From positions 185,957-249,956 of the forward strand of contig NZ_BAXR01000005.1 of assembly GCF_001310635.1 (NCBI RefSeq): a stretch of 64,000 bases of DNA, in the 5' to 3' direction. This document shows, piece after piece, positions 30,873-40,538 of the stretch (within the stretch, counting starts at the first letter, position 1; each line of letters begins with the position of its first letter). The DNA is from Bacillus sp. JCM 19034 (GTDB lineage Bacteria; Bacillota; Bacilli; Bacillales; Bacillaceae_D). The notes beneath the pieces were generated by a model. That model worked only from the letters and a program-made list of their open reading frames with translations. It did not search any database and was not told the origin of the DNA. Both the position numbers and the translations under genes were made by a program.

Positions 30873-31799
30873 TTATTCCTTATCCTGATTTATAAGAGTT
30901 TCATTTTCTCCGTCTCTATTAATTCGATACTGTTCATTATCTAATTTGCTTGTATAATAAATATATTGATTGTTATAAGTAAAACTCCACACAGGATTAT
31001 TTGAAATTTTTTGGACTGTGGAATCATTTAAATCCATCGCATAAATCCGATGGCTGTCTTGACGATTCACATAAAGTAATTCGGTATCCGTCAAGAAAAA
31101 ATGAGTTGTTATCACATCAGGAATAACGATCTCATTCTCCGTTTGTGTATCGTATTTTACAATTTGATAAGTATCACTAAGATAATAAATAAACTTGCCA
31201 TCGTAAGCAACGTTACTGAATACAGAAGCAGATTGAATAATATCATCTTTTTTTCCTGTTAAACGATTGATTCGTCTTATTTGATTATCATCTATTACCA
31301 AATAGATATTTGTTTTATCCACAAAAAAGGATGTGATGCCTAAAAAGTCAATACTATCTGTCGTATGCAATCCTAAAAAACTATCTCTCACCATATTCGT
31401 ATTTTCCTCATAAATAACCGTTTCCTCAAAAGTTCTTGTATCCACTTCGATTATAGAAAGACGATTTGTTTCCTTATAAAAGCCTGACTTATCATAATCC
31501 ATTTTCATATAATAGACAAACGGGCCATTTCCATATATGTAGTGTTCCACATTGGTTAACGATGATAAAGGACTTATCATCAGGTTTTTTATTTCTCCTG
31601 TTTCTTTACTTTCAAATACAGGTCGAATATCATCCAAATCTGTTTCATCTATATAAAAAAAATAGGACTCATTTTCAAACGTTTGTCTAGAAATCGAGTT
31701 AAAAATATCATTGTTATTCGTAGCTTCATTGGATGTATCACATCCTACAAGACTAGCGACAACAATACACAGGAAAAACAATCTATAGGAAGATTCCAA
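30873..31799 (-). CDS. Lipoprotein with beta-propeller-like (DUF5050-type) repeats
   Basis: About 308 residues from TTG 31799. A signal peptide ends in the lipobox SLVGC. Repeating segments of the form YIYY...YRINRDG and FIYYLSDTYQIVKYD resemble the DUF5050/WD-like surface beta-propellers of Firmicutes. AAGGA is the nearest ribosome binding site; an in-frame ATG at 31826 lacks one. The start overlaps the 3' end of the upstream permease gene by about 55 bases, so it is the last gene of the lipoprotein-ABC operon. Probable extracellular accessory or ligand-binding subunit. Confidence 0.68.
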   Translation of the reverse strand: MESSYRLFFLCIVVASLVGCDTSNEATNNNDIFNSISRQTFENESYFFYIDETDLDDIRPVFESKETGEIKNLMISPLSSLTNVEHYIYGNGPFVYYMKMDYDKSGFYKETNRLSIIEVDTRTFEETVIYEENTNMVRDSFLGLHTTDSIDFLGITSFFVDKTNIYLVIDDNQIRRINRLTGKKDDIIQSASVFSNVAYDGKFIYYLSDTYQIVKYDTQTENEIVIPDVITTHFFLTDTELLYVNRQDSHRIYAMDLNDSTVQKISNNPVWSFTYNNQYIYYTSKLDNEQYRINRDGENETLINQDKE

Positions 31800-32928
31800 C
31801 TTATAACGGCGTTCCTTACTAGCCATGCATTCGTATGACAATTGAGAATCATTACCCAAGCACAAACGCCTACACAAAACGTAATAGCTAATAAGATAAA
31901 CATAGTAGTCATCGTGACCTCTTTAAATAATATTAGATCCATCTGCTCAGTAAGTAGGTTATACTCATATTCACTTCCTCTAAAAAAACCAGTAGAAAGC
32001 ATAAAACCCAATGGTCCTGGTAAAAAATATTTCGAAGATTCCAGCGTAAATATATAATAAGGAAGCAAAATGACGACAGTTGAAGAAAATAGCGTTAATG
32101 CATATTTCTTTGTCCATACGGAAAACAGCATAATCAACATGGCAAAACTCAGATTACCGAATATCTTTAAACCTGTTGACCAAAGAAATGTTGAAATTAA
32201 TGAAAGATTTTTTGGAGATGTCCCAAAGTAAGATAAACTTTGAATAGGAAAGTCTCCATTCTCTAGGCCATACTTCATATTAAAGAATCCGTATTTCAAC
32301 ATTGCCGATAAGATTGAAATCACGATAACGGTGATGAATACTAACAATATTTTAGATACAGCATGAACTCTTGTACCCTTGCTTAATGTTAAATGAAGAG
32401 AGTTCATTTCACTAGAATATTCCATACAAAATACAGGTGTCACTAATACTAGTAACAACAGCAGTAAAGCAAAGTCTAGTTGATCTGTAGATAATAGACC
32501 GTCCCAGCCATTTGTAGATAAATAATATCGGTTCTCTGGATTTTCACGCACATACATATATTGATCAAAATAAGTTGGAAACCTCGTTCATTCTCTACAA
32601 TCTTTTCTAATGAATGGGTCGTAACATGTAATTCTTCTTCCGAAATTTTCCCGTCATAATAATGATCATATACTTTTGTCAACGTTACCCGAGCTTCCGA
32701 AATATTCATTGCTTCATTTGCGAAGAGTTGTTCTGCTTCTTCTGTTTGCGGACCACGGACTAAATCCAAGTAATATTGATACGAAGAAGCGTTCATTTCC
32801 ATAGCTAGATTTTTCGGTGTGTCAAAAAGGAGAAGAACTGCTAAACTAATAACAAAATAGATGCTAATCCATAACCATCCTTTTTGATAAAGAAACATTT
32901 TTTTCATCTCATAACCTAATATGGACAA
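31745..32928 (-). CDS. ABC-2-type permease, second of two, one frameshift
   Basis: About 394 residues after repair. One N-terminal helix (WLWISIYFVISLAVLLLF), a roughly 120-residue extracytoplasmic loop, then five helices, the pattern of large ABC-2 exporter subunits. The frame is broken near 32580, where CC should be CCC to join ERGFPTYFDQYMY. Begins at TTG 32928, nine bases after GGGAGTG that ends the preceding permease gene. Paired with the permease at 32935 and the ATPase at 34138. Confidence 0.75.
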
Positions 32929-32934
32929 GCTACT

Positions 32935-34144
32935 TCACTCCCATCCGGCACATAGTATTTTTTTCTGAAATGTGAGGATACCGAATAAAGAAATGATTCC
33001 CCATACGATTGCCATACATATTGCTGCTGTGTAACTAAGTATAGGAAAGCCTATTATGTTCACAAATTCTGTTTTACTAAATAATTCTCGATGAACAACT
33101 AAAGAAAAGGGATTCATAACCTTTAGCATAATTCGCTCTGAACCCATGTATGCCTCTTGAAAATAAATCAATCCAAATGTAAGAAATAAACTAACTACAA
33201 AAGGAAATAAGGCATTTTTAAAGAAAAGAGAAACGAATAAAAAGAAGATTGAAAGTACTAGAATTCCTAGCGTTTTTACCATCCATGATATAAATACATA
33301 TCCCCATAAACTTATATTGATGGACGTATTCACAAAGTTTTCAATCGCATAAACTGGAGAAAAAAACAGCTTCTAATGAACCAAAAAAAACTAGCAAACG
33401 CGACAAAAATCAATTAGCCCAAACCAAAAAGAGATGAGACAGACAAAGAAGAAAGCAGAAAGTAATTTCGCGAAAGTCGTTTTCCATCCTCCTGCTTTTG
33501 TAGTCAACAAAAGCATATCCATTTCTGTTTCCTTTTCAGTTATAAATACACTCATTAAAGCATATAAACATATCAATAAAACAAGAAAAGCAGAAAAGTC
33601 ATAGTGAATATAGTATTGGAACATTTCCGTATAGGAAACGTTTCGATCTTTCTTCCATCAAACCGATCCATGATAATCCTATTTTTTTATATTCATATTC
33701 ATTTCCCACCGATTCAAAAAATACTAAGTTTTCTTCCGTATTCCTTACGACATTAGCTGCATAATGTTTATACATGTAGGCATATTCCATTGGATTAACA
33801 AAATTCCATTGGAAAAATAAATGATCGTTATATATATTTCCGGTATATGTGTTCGGGTTATTAGTTTCTGTACTGGCTGTCTTCTCTGCTGTTTGTTGTT
33901 CTAGTGGTTTATAGATAGACATCAGTTCTTCAACCTTTTCATCTGTCATCATACCGCTAAATTTCTCATACATTTCCCAATACAATTCACTCCACCCTGG
34001 GTTCGTTTTTGAGGATAGCAAGGAATTTTCATGATACTCAGTATATATTTTGATGATATTTATTAAACTAAAACAGATAATCACGATAACTAAAGACTTT
34101 TTCAAGAAATGTTTCTGCCATTCAAAATAAATTAATTTTACCAT
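32935..34144 (-). CDS. ABC-2-type permease, first of two, with several frame breaks
   Basis: Reconstructs to about 400 residues: a short cytoplasmic lead, helix (SLVIVIICFSLINIIKIY), a long external loop, and five helices. The frame is lost near 33630 and again three times within 33365-33410, each at a run of T on the minus strand. Removing single T residues gives IDFVAFASFFGSLEAVFFSPVYAIENF, too long to be accidental. The start overlaps the ATPase stop (ATGGTAA), a sign of coupling. Whether the breaks are real or errors is open; the cluster of insertions differs from the deletions seen elsewhere. Confidence 0.65.
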
Positions 34145-35007
34145 TTTTCGCCCTCACTAGAATGATACAAAAATACATCCTCTAAGTTCGGTCTCACATT
34201 GACCGCATGGATATCTGGCTTTTCATCTGCAATAACTCTTAAATGAATACCATCATCCTCTCTCATCATGCTGCTAATTTTTAGATCAAGTTTTTCTTCT
34301 AGTAATTCATCTGTCACTGTGATAGACCATACTTTGCCTTTTATCTCATCAGTAAGTGTCTGAGGAGTCCCTTGTTTGAGAAGTTCTCCTTTTTTTAGTA
34401 AAATAACTTGATTCGCTACATGCTCAATATCTGAAACAATATGGGTTGCTAACAATACAACCCGATTTTTTGAAAACTTCGTAATTAAATTACGGAAACG
34501 AATCCTTTCTTGAGGATCAAGTCCAGCCGTTGGTTCATCCAAAATTAAAATATCAGGGTCATTCAGCATAGCTTGAGCGATACCAACTCGTTGTCGCATT
34601 CCTCCAGATAATGCACCAATTTTCATATGAGTTGCTTCACTGAGATTAACCGTTTGCAGTAACTCTCTTGCCCTCTTTTCTCCTTGTTCTTTTGGAATCC
34701 CTTTTAATGACGACATATATCGCAAAAACTCGATTACTTTAAAATGCTTATAAAACTGTGGGTACTGTGGTAAATAGCCAATACGAGATAAAAAATCAAT
34801 TCCGAGATTTTTTATATCAACATCGTCAATTAATATTTGGCCTTGGTCACTTTTTAAAATGCCAACAAAGATATTAATTAACGTTGTTTTTCCAGCTCCA
34901 TTTTCTCCTAATAAACCATAGATACCGTTTTCCAAATCAGAAGTAAAGTTTTTCAAGGCGTTTTTGTTCTTATACTGTTTGGAAATCTCTTTAAACGATA
35001 CCTTCAT
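34138..35007 (-). CDS. ABC transporter ATP-binding protein
   Basis: A 289-residue ATPase. Walker A GENGAGKTT, Q-loop in YLPQYPQF, signature LSGGMRQRVG, Walker B ILILDEPTAGLDP and H-loop TH are all present. A C-terminal ~70-residue extension matches exporters of the BcrA/CcmA-like type. GGGAGAG lies upstream. It is followed by two permeases and preceded by two lipoprotein genes, together a likely export or protection system. Confidence 0.92.
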   Translation of the reverse strand: MKVSFKEISKQYKNKNALKNFTSDLENGIYGLLGENGAGKTTLINIFVGILKSDQGQILIDDVDIKNLGIDFLSRIGYLPQYPQFYKHFKVIEFLRYMSSLKGIPKEQGEKRARELLQTVNLSEATHMKIGALSGGMRQRVGIAQAMLNDPDILILDEPTAGLDPQERIRFRNLITKFSKNRVVLLATHIVSDIEHVANQVILLKKGELLKQGTPQTLTDEIKGKVWSITVTDELLEEKLDLKISSMMREDDGIHLRVIADEKPDIHAVNVRPNLEDVFLYHSSEGEKW

Positions 35008-35040
35008 TAGCGAACTCTCCCTTCATGTAAAGTAACAAGT

Positions 35041-36225
35041 TTAAAAATGACTAATCAACATCTTCGTTTCAATATCCTCTCGTTTGGAACCTAGTAAAAC
35101 GATGACAGTCTTCGTATCGTCTAAGACCTTTACAATCGGATCATGGGAGAGATAGAGACCATTCTCATCTGCAGTAACTTGTTGCTCACCTACTAATTGT
35201 CCATCTTCTGTTTGGTAAATACGAATCGTAAAATCATTGTTATTTATAATGGATGTGGCAAAATACGCTCCTTTATCTGATCCTGATATCGTGCCGCTTT
35301 CTTCTTTCTCTATTAAGGTATGTATCGTTGTCTCTTCAGTCTCATTCATCATTACCAGTAATCTACCTGAGGCAACCACAGGGTCTTCTGCTAATAACAG
35401 CAATTCATCATAAGCTGTCAATCGCTTGCAAGTATATTCATCGAATGTCCGATTAAACAAATTAGAACCATCTATATCGACTATTCCACAAGTGTCAAAA
35501 GAAGGTTGATCAAGTTGTGTTGGCAAGGTTTGTGCTTTAAAAGCGATCTGTGTTTCATCACGAATAAAACCGATTTGTTCAAATGCTGCTATATAAGAAC
35601 GTGCCTCCATATCCTCCAATGTCAAATCAACTACTTTCGTCTTCTGCTTTGTCGCAAAGTCATAAAGATATAACCCTAAGTGTGTCGCATAACTCATCTT
35701 TGTCCCATCTTTACTGAAAGAAATTTCCTGTAAGGACAAAAACAAATCCTCTTCATCTATCAACTGTTGCAAGTCAAACTCCGAAACAACTTCGAGCTCA
35801 TCATTATAAAATATGACCTGATATTGAGCTGTTCCTCCTAGCATTTCTGTACTGTCATTAAGAGTTTCTCTGATCGCAACATATCCATTTTCAACAATCC
35901 AAATTTTTTCAGTTTCAGCTTCTTCCTGTGAAACTTCTGCTATTATATTCTCTGCCGTTACATCGAATAAATATAAACTCTCAGCTGATATTAAAATATG
36001 TCCATTTTCCGCATAATGCACATTCCGTATATCTCCTTTTACTTGATTTAAATCTTTAAAAGTCTCAACAGGAGGGGGAGAAGCAAGAGCTGAATCTACT
36101 TTTTCTGCCGATTGATTAGAAGTATCTTCTATATTCTCTTGCTCTTCTTCCTTCTCTTGATTAGTACATCCTACGATGAAAAATAGAAGTAAGATGGTTA
36201 CAGAGATAATAAATTTAGCGTTCAT
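35041..36225 (-). CDS. WD-like secreted lipoprotein
   Basis: About 394 residues. The signal peptide ends in the lipobox FIVGC, an acidic linker follows, then repeated segments such as ILISAESLYLFD and KMSYATHLGLYLYD that suggest a beta-propeller of WD40-like blades. GGAGAA is seven bases before ATG 36225. Second gene of the operon after a gap of about 14 bases. Likely anchored outside the membrane close to the ABC exporter. Ligand unknown. Confidence 0.68.
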   Translation of the reverse strand: MNAKFIISVTILLLFFIVGCTNQEKEEEQENIEDTSNQSAEKVDSALASPPPVETFKDLNQVKGDIRNVHYAENGHILISAESLYLFDVTAENIIAEVSQEEAETEKIWIVENGYVAIRETLNDSTEMLGGTAQYQVIFYNDELEVVSEFDLQQLIDEEDLFLSLQEISFSKDGTKMSYATHLGLYLYDFATKQKTKVVDLTLEDMEARSYIAAFEQIGFIRDETQIAFKAQTLPTQLDQPSFDTCGIVDIDGSNLFNRTFDEYTCKRLTAYDELLLLAEDPVVASGRLLVMMNETEETTIHTLIEKEESGTISGSDKGAYFATSIINNNDFTIRIYQTEDGQLVGEQQVTADENGLYLSHDPIVKVLDDTKTVIVLLGSKREDIETKMLISHF

Positions 36226-36239
36226 CACTTATTCTCCAT

Positions 36240-37301
36240 TCATTTATATAATAGTAAGGATGGTGTTTTCAGAGATGAAACCCCGTCATCATAAAAGTCT
36301 TCAGAGTTCACAGGTGTTGAAACAACATAAAATGTACTGAAATCATCCAATTTCCCCACATCAAGCTCCACATCAATGACAGAAACATCCCCTTTAGTTA
36401 GCTCTGTTTGAAATGAGGTCTCTCCTTCTTGATTAGAGAGTGCTTGATGATTTAGGTAAAATGTATTCTGATAGATTACCCCTGGATGGCCAACTATCTT
36501 AAACGTCACATGTAGTTTTTCTTGATCATTTATTTGGAAGGTCGTCTCTACGTCTGGTTTCGTTTCTATATCTACCATACTAAACACATCTACCTCTAGC
36601 ATTTCTGAATCAATCGCTATCACTCCTCCACCTAGTTTATCCATTAAATCTTCTGTCACTGGTTCAATCGATAGACGAACATCGTTTAATACCTCACTCG
36701 TCAGACTAGCTGAATCTATAGGGTCCGGATTTTCTTGAAAGACTAATGGACGTGTTACTTCTAATCGATCATGGTAACCACCATAGGATGTTGTTTCTTT
36801 CATGTCGGGAATAAATGCTGGGTTATATATGCTAGTAGTGGTTACGTTAACAGTCTCTCCCTTCTTACCAGTGATAGGTGTAAATATAAACTGAAGTGGT
36901 GTATCTTTGTTTTCTTCTTCTAAATCAAGAATGTGCATATATTGATAATCAGAATTTGCCGTATTTAGCTTGTAAGGTTGTGCAATCCCATCCACATACA
37001 CTAGAAAACCAACATTGGTAGCTTTTCCTTCTGCCTGGACATAGTAATCTAATACTAATTCATCTCCATCATAGGATAAAGGAAGTACCTCTTCATTATC
37101 ATCAAACTCTAAGTTACGATATCCATGAAAAATTGAGCCCAAAATAACTGTTTCTTCCTCATCCAATTCAAATGGATTATTATTCAAATCAGTATTTGTA
37201 ACTTGTCCCTCTTCCTCTGAGTTCTCTTTGAAGCAGCCTGTGATGATAAGAAGACAAATCATTAGTAAAAATCCACACTTAAAAAGTAATCGTATATTCA
37301 C
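36240..37301 (-). CDS. Secreted lipoprotein, first gene of the ABC operon
   Basis: A 353-residue lipoprotein (signal peptide, lipobox IITGC) followed by an acidic linker and a beta-rich body with no recognised domain. GTG 37301 with AAAGGAG eight bases upstream. It heads a tightly packed minus-strand operon: lipoprotein, WD-like lipoprotein, ATPase, two permeases, third lipoprotein. It is divergent from the BlaI/M56 pair, and an ATGTA-N12-TACAT palindrome near 37338-37359 overlaps its likely -10 region. Confidence 0.65.
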   Translation of the reverse strand: MNIRLLFKCGFLLMICLLIITGCFKENSEEEGQVTNTDLNNNPFELDEEETVILGSIFHGYRNLEFDDNEEVLPLSYDGDELVLDYYVQAEGKATNVGFLVYVDGIAQPYKLNTANSDYQYMHILDLEEENKDTPLQFIFTPITGKKGETVNVTTTSIYNPAFIPDMKETTSYGGYHDRLEVTRPLVFQENPDPIDSASLTSEVLNDVRLSIEPVTEDLMDKLGGGVIAIDSEMLEVDVFSMVDIETKPDVETTFQINDQEKLHVTFKIVGHPGVIYQNTFYLNHQALSNQEGETSFQTELTKGDVSVIDVELDVGKLDDFSTFYVVSTPVNSEDFYDDGVSSLKTPSLLLYK

Positions 37302-37410
37302 GCTAAATTTCTCCTTTATCTCGTTCTTATTTTAAATGTCAATGTAGATACTATTCCTTACATCATATGGAACAACTCTCCTTTCCTATCGATAAAAGTG
37401 CAAAGGTTCA

Positions 37411-37440
37411 TTGATTAATACTACTAACTTGTAGTATAAT
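37411..37440 (+). promoter_or_regulatory. Promoter of the BlaI/M56 pair with operator palindrome
   Basis: TTGATT (37411-37416) and TATAAT (37435-37440) are 18 bases apart. The spacer holds the perfect inverted repeat TACTAC-N6-GTAGTA (37419-37436), which overlaps the -10 box. This suits a BlaI-type repressor that blocks its own promoter. Confidence 0.7.
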
Positions 37441-37501
37441 ATGAACTATAGCACTGTAGTGATTGGATTGTAAATATAAAATTTTACAGGAGATGAATAT
37501 T

Positions 37502-37876
37502 TTGTCTAAATTTCAAAGTTTATCTGAAACAGAAATGAAATTAATGCAAGTGATTTGGAAGATGAATCACCCAGTTAAATCAAGTGAATTATTAGACTTT
37601 TTTTCAGAAAAGGAAGGTAAAGAATGGAAGGGTCAAACGATTGCCACCTTTTTATCCAGACTTGTTGATAAAGGCTTGTTATCTGTAAAACGGGAAGGCC
37701 GATCAAATACGTACACCCCTTGCCTATCGTTAAAAGAATACAAGAAAAAAGAAGCACAAAGTCTATTAGATACAATGTATCAAGGATCAGTTAAGAATTT
37801 TTTAGCAACCCTTTACGATGACAAGGTTACTTCTAACGAATTAGATGAACTAAAAAAATGGTTTTCAGATAAGTAG
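37502..37876 (+). CDS. BlaI/MecI-family transcriptional repressor
   Basis: A 124-residue winged-helix repressor from TTG 37502 (AGGAG nine bases upstream). SLSETEMKLMQVIWKM and the recognition helix region GQTIATFLSRLVDKGLLSVKREG are typical; RSNTYTPCLSLKEYKKKEAQS is the family's cleavage/hinge stretch. A C-terminal helical dimerisation domain ends the protein. Family members are removed from DNA when the partner M56 peptidase (here 8 bases downstream) is activated. Longer starts up to 37463 are less likely. Confidence 0.88.
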   Translation: MSKFQSLSETEMKLMQVIWKMNHPVKSSELLDFFSEKEGKEWKGQTIATFLSRLVDKGLLSVKREGRSNTYTPCLSLKEYKKKEAQSLLDTMYQGSVKNFLATLYDDKVTSNELDELKKWFSDK

Positions 37877-37884
37877 GTGTGATA

Positions 37885-39114
37885 ATGAATGAGTGGGTAA
37901 GTATATTCATTGCTTTATCCGTTGCCGGAAGTGGTATTCTATTATTTTCTTGCTTGAGTACCTATCTTTCAAAGGGCATGTTCAGTGCCAAGTGGCACTA
38001 TTGGAATAGAATGCTATCTCTTTTTTTATTCCTTGTCCCGATTTTTTTACTGTTTAAATTATTCCCTTCAGTTAAACAAGAAGAGACGCTGTTCTATTCT
38101 TTAAGTCATTATTCTATTAATGAAACTAGTCTATCGTTACCGTTATTAGTCATTCAAATATTATTTGCTATCTGGTTGGTAGGCACGGTTATAGCGAGTT
38201 TGCGAGTTTACTATGTACATCAAACATTTATTAAAAAGTTAAAAGCAAACTATGTATCCATACCAAACGATCATTTCGCACAATCTCTTCTGAGCAAAAA
38301 TATAAAAGAAATGAACCTTCAAACCAATATAAAATTGACGTTCTGTCAAGTAAATATAAGTCCTATTTTAGTTGGTGTTGTTAAACCAACAATCGTATTA
38401 CCGATGTATGATATTCCAGATGATGAATTAGACATGATTATTAAACATGAATTAACGCACTTTAAGAAAAAAGACTTATGGGTAAAACAAGCTATGTTAC
38501 TTGCAATGATTCTACATTGGTATAATCCTTTAATTTATGTCTTACAAAAGGAATTGACGAAATGGAGTGAACTTTCTTGTGATGAGGATGTTGTCATAAG
38601 AATGTCTCACGCGGAGAGAAAAAAGTATGGAGAAACGATATTAAATATCATGCATAGGGCAAATCAGGATTCAGAATTTGATTTTCTAGGGGTAACTTTT
38701 GCAGCTGGGCAAAGAAATTTAAAAAGTAGATTGACGAACATTTTAAAAGTGAAAGCGGGAAGTAAACCTATCACTATTCTTTCTACTGCTATTTTCATTT
38801 CTATTGCTTTTATTGGGATGGCAAGTTCTGTTTTGGCTCATGAGAACACACCGAGAGTATCAAACAATTATAGTCAACAAGACGTCAATTTAGTACCATT
38901 AGAAAGTTTAGGAAAAGAATCTCAAGAACATTTAGAACAGAGCACTCCACTAGATTCTGTGGAACGATCAAATGAATCTCAATCCTTTAAAGAAGAGCAA
39001 GAAAGTATTATTAATCAAGAGGAAATAACCCTTAAGCAATCAGAAGAAAATAACTTAATTTTCATAGAAGAGGAAGTCACTCTAAACGGTGAAATTATTT
39101 TAGTAGAAGATTAA
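37885..39114 (+). CDS. BlaR1/MecR1-like M56 membrane metallopeptidase without penicillin-binding sensor domain
   Basis: About 409 residues from ATG 37885 (AGGTG just upstream). Four membrane segments and the zinc motif HELTHFKKKD with a second-ligand ELSCDED are present, as in BlaR1/MecR1. In those, a ~250-residue penicillin-binding sensor follows the last helix; here only a hydrophilic, Glu/Ser/Asn-rich tail of ~90 residues lies outside the membrane. The sensed signal is therefore probably not a beta-lactam. It pairs with the BlaI-type repressor and faces the lipoprotein-ABC operon, whose product may be the controlled function. Confidence 0.86.
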   Translation: MNEWVSIFIALSVAGSGILLFSCLSTYLSKGMFSAKWHYWNRMLSLFLFLVPIFLLFKLFPSVKQEETLFYSLSHYSINETSLSLPLLVIQILFAIWLVGTVIASLRVYYVHQTFIKKLKANYVSIPNDHFAQSLLSKNIKEMNLQTNIKLTFCQVNISPILVGVVKPTIVLPMYDIPDDELDMIIKHELTHFKKKDLWVKQAMLLAMILHWYNPLIYVLQKELTKWSELSCDEDVVIRMSHAERKKYGETILNIMHRANQDSEFDFLGVTFAAGQRNLKSRLTNILKVKAGSKPITILSTAIFISIAFIGMASSVLAHENTPRVSNNYSQQDVNLVPLESLGKESQEHLEQSTPLDSVERSNESQSFKEEQESIINQEEITLKQSEENNLIFIEEEVTLNGEIILVED

Positions 39115-39140
39115 GAAATAGGAAAAGACAGTAATTGATC

Positions 39141-39290
39141 TGAACGGCCCCCTGTTAAATAGACAGTGGATATTCAGAAAATGATTTAAGCGGCTTTAGC
39201 TCTATATTCAATAGGCTAAGGCCGTTTAATCGTTGTTGATATCTTTCATAATTGTAAAAGGAAATGTATGCATCAATTGCTTTTGAGGGG
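39141..39290 (-). mobile_element. Remnant of an IS150-type (IS3 family) insertion sequence
   Basis: The frame at 39155-39286 translates to AIDAYISFYNYERYQQRLNG, the C-terminal signature of IS150-type orfB transposases, and stops. The bases that follow (39141-39157) match the layout of an IS3-family terminal repeat. The rest of the transposase is missing. It lies just after the M56 gene. Confidence 0.7.
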
Positions 39291-39447
39291 CATGTCAAGA
39301 AAGTGTGTAAGTTATTCTGCATACTATAACACCCGTTGGGTCATGAATTAATAGTTGTTCATCACCATCGCCCATTGTTTGTTTTAACTAGACATAGTAG
39401 AAGGAAGAGTTTTTAGAAACAAGAACTAACTTATGACATTATTATTT
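39291..39447. other. Unassigned spacer
   Basis: No gene or repeat recognised. It may continue the transposon scar on its left. Confidence 0.3.
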
Positions 39448-40385
39448 TTATCCCGGCTTATTTAAGTTATGTTTAAATATTGATTCTGCTATATCCTCGT
39501 TTACCACTCTACTAAGATTTAATAGAATTTGAATCAACCTTATGTTTTTTAATTGAATAGTTGAAGAAACTACAATACCGATTTGTTTTTCTTTGATAAA
39601 ACCACAATACGTATGAAAGCCAGTCGTTTTACCATCATGATATATAACTGGATAGTCACTCCATTTTTTCTCTGCAATTAACCAACCTAATCCCATATTA
39701 TAATTTTTCCATGGTGTTTTTGCTTGAAATTCATGGGTACATTCAATTTCTTCTTTTAAAGGACTATCTAGGATGCCCATTTGATGTTCTAAGTATTGAA
39801 GCATATCATTCATTGTACTTTTTAATCCACCTGTACTACTAATGGCGGGGAGTAAAAATGGCGGGATTCTTTCACCTTTTTTGTTATATGCTGATATATA
39901 TCGTGAATGTTGTTCTTCATTTCCTGTTACAAATGTATTCTTCATACCGAGCGGGTGCAAAATATGTGACGTAATAGCTTCTTCATAGGTTAATCCTACT
40001 ATTTCGGCTAATACATTTCCCAGTAAACCAATTGCGACGTTTGAGTATTTCCATTTTTTATCGATTTCTTTTCTTAAATCAAAATCTATAAAAATTAATG
40101 CAAATCTTGATCTGTATAATATTTATAAGGATTGTCTTTCTCGTCCTTATGTTCACTTATTCGTTTGCGTAATATTTTTATATCTTCTCTAGGGAGGCCA
40201 GAGCGATGTGTAGACAAATGTCGAAATGTCACTTCTTTTCCGTTATATGATAGTGCGTTTTTATATTCTGGTTTGTATGTTGATATTGGCTCGTCTAAAG
40301 CTATTTGGCTATTTAAGACTAACTTAGATAATAGTAAATTCGTAAAAGTTTTTGTAGTTGAGCCTATTTGAATATATTTACAAAA
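39448..40385 (-). pseudogene. Serine beta-lactamase-like (class C/penicillin-binding esterase) gene, truncated and frameshifted
   Basis: The frames at 39448-39960 and 39960-40385 join to a serine hydrolase of the beta-lactamase superfamily. The nucleophile motif S-T-T-K is seen in QIGSTTKTF near 40360, and the Tyr motif (KYSNVAIG) near 40070. The later His-Gly-type motif is probably HDGKTTG near 39640. The frame breaks at about 40100 and 40370, and the signal peptide and first ~60 residues are missing. Three separate lesions argue for a real pseudogene. Its location next to the BlaI/M56 pair makes a former regulatory link possible. Confidence 0.7.
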
Positions 40386-40538
40386 CCATTATCCTCTCCA
40401 TCCTCCTACATAACGAGCGAAAAACAATTCTTTTTTCATTCATTCAACATTTCAAACCGCATGAAGATCCATTTAAGTCAAGGAAATACGCTATAATGAG
40501 ATTTAATCAATAAGATCGAACCAAGGGGTCTGATAATT

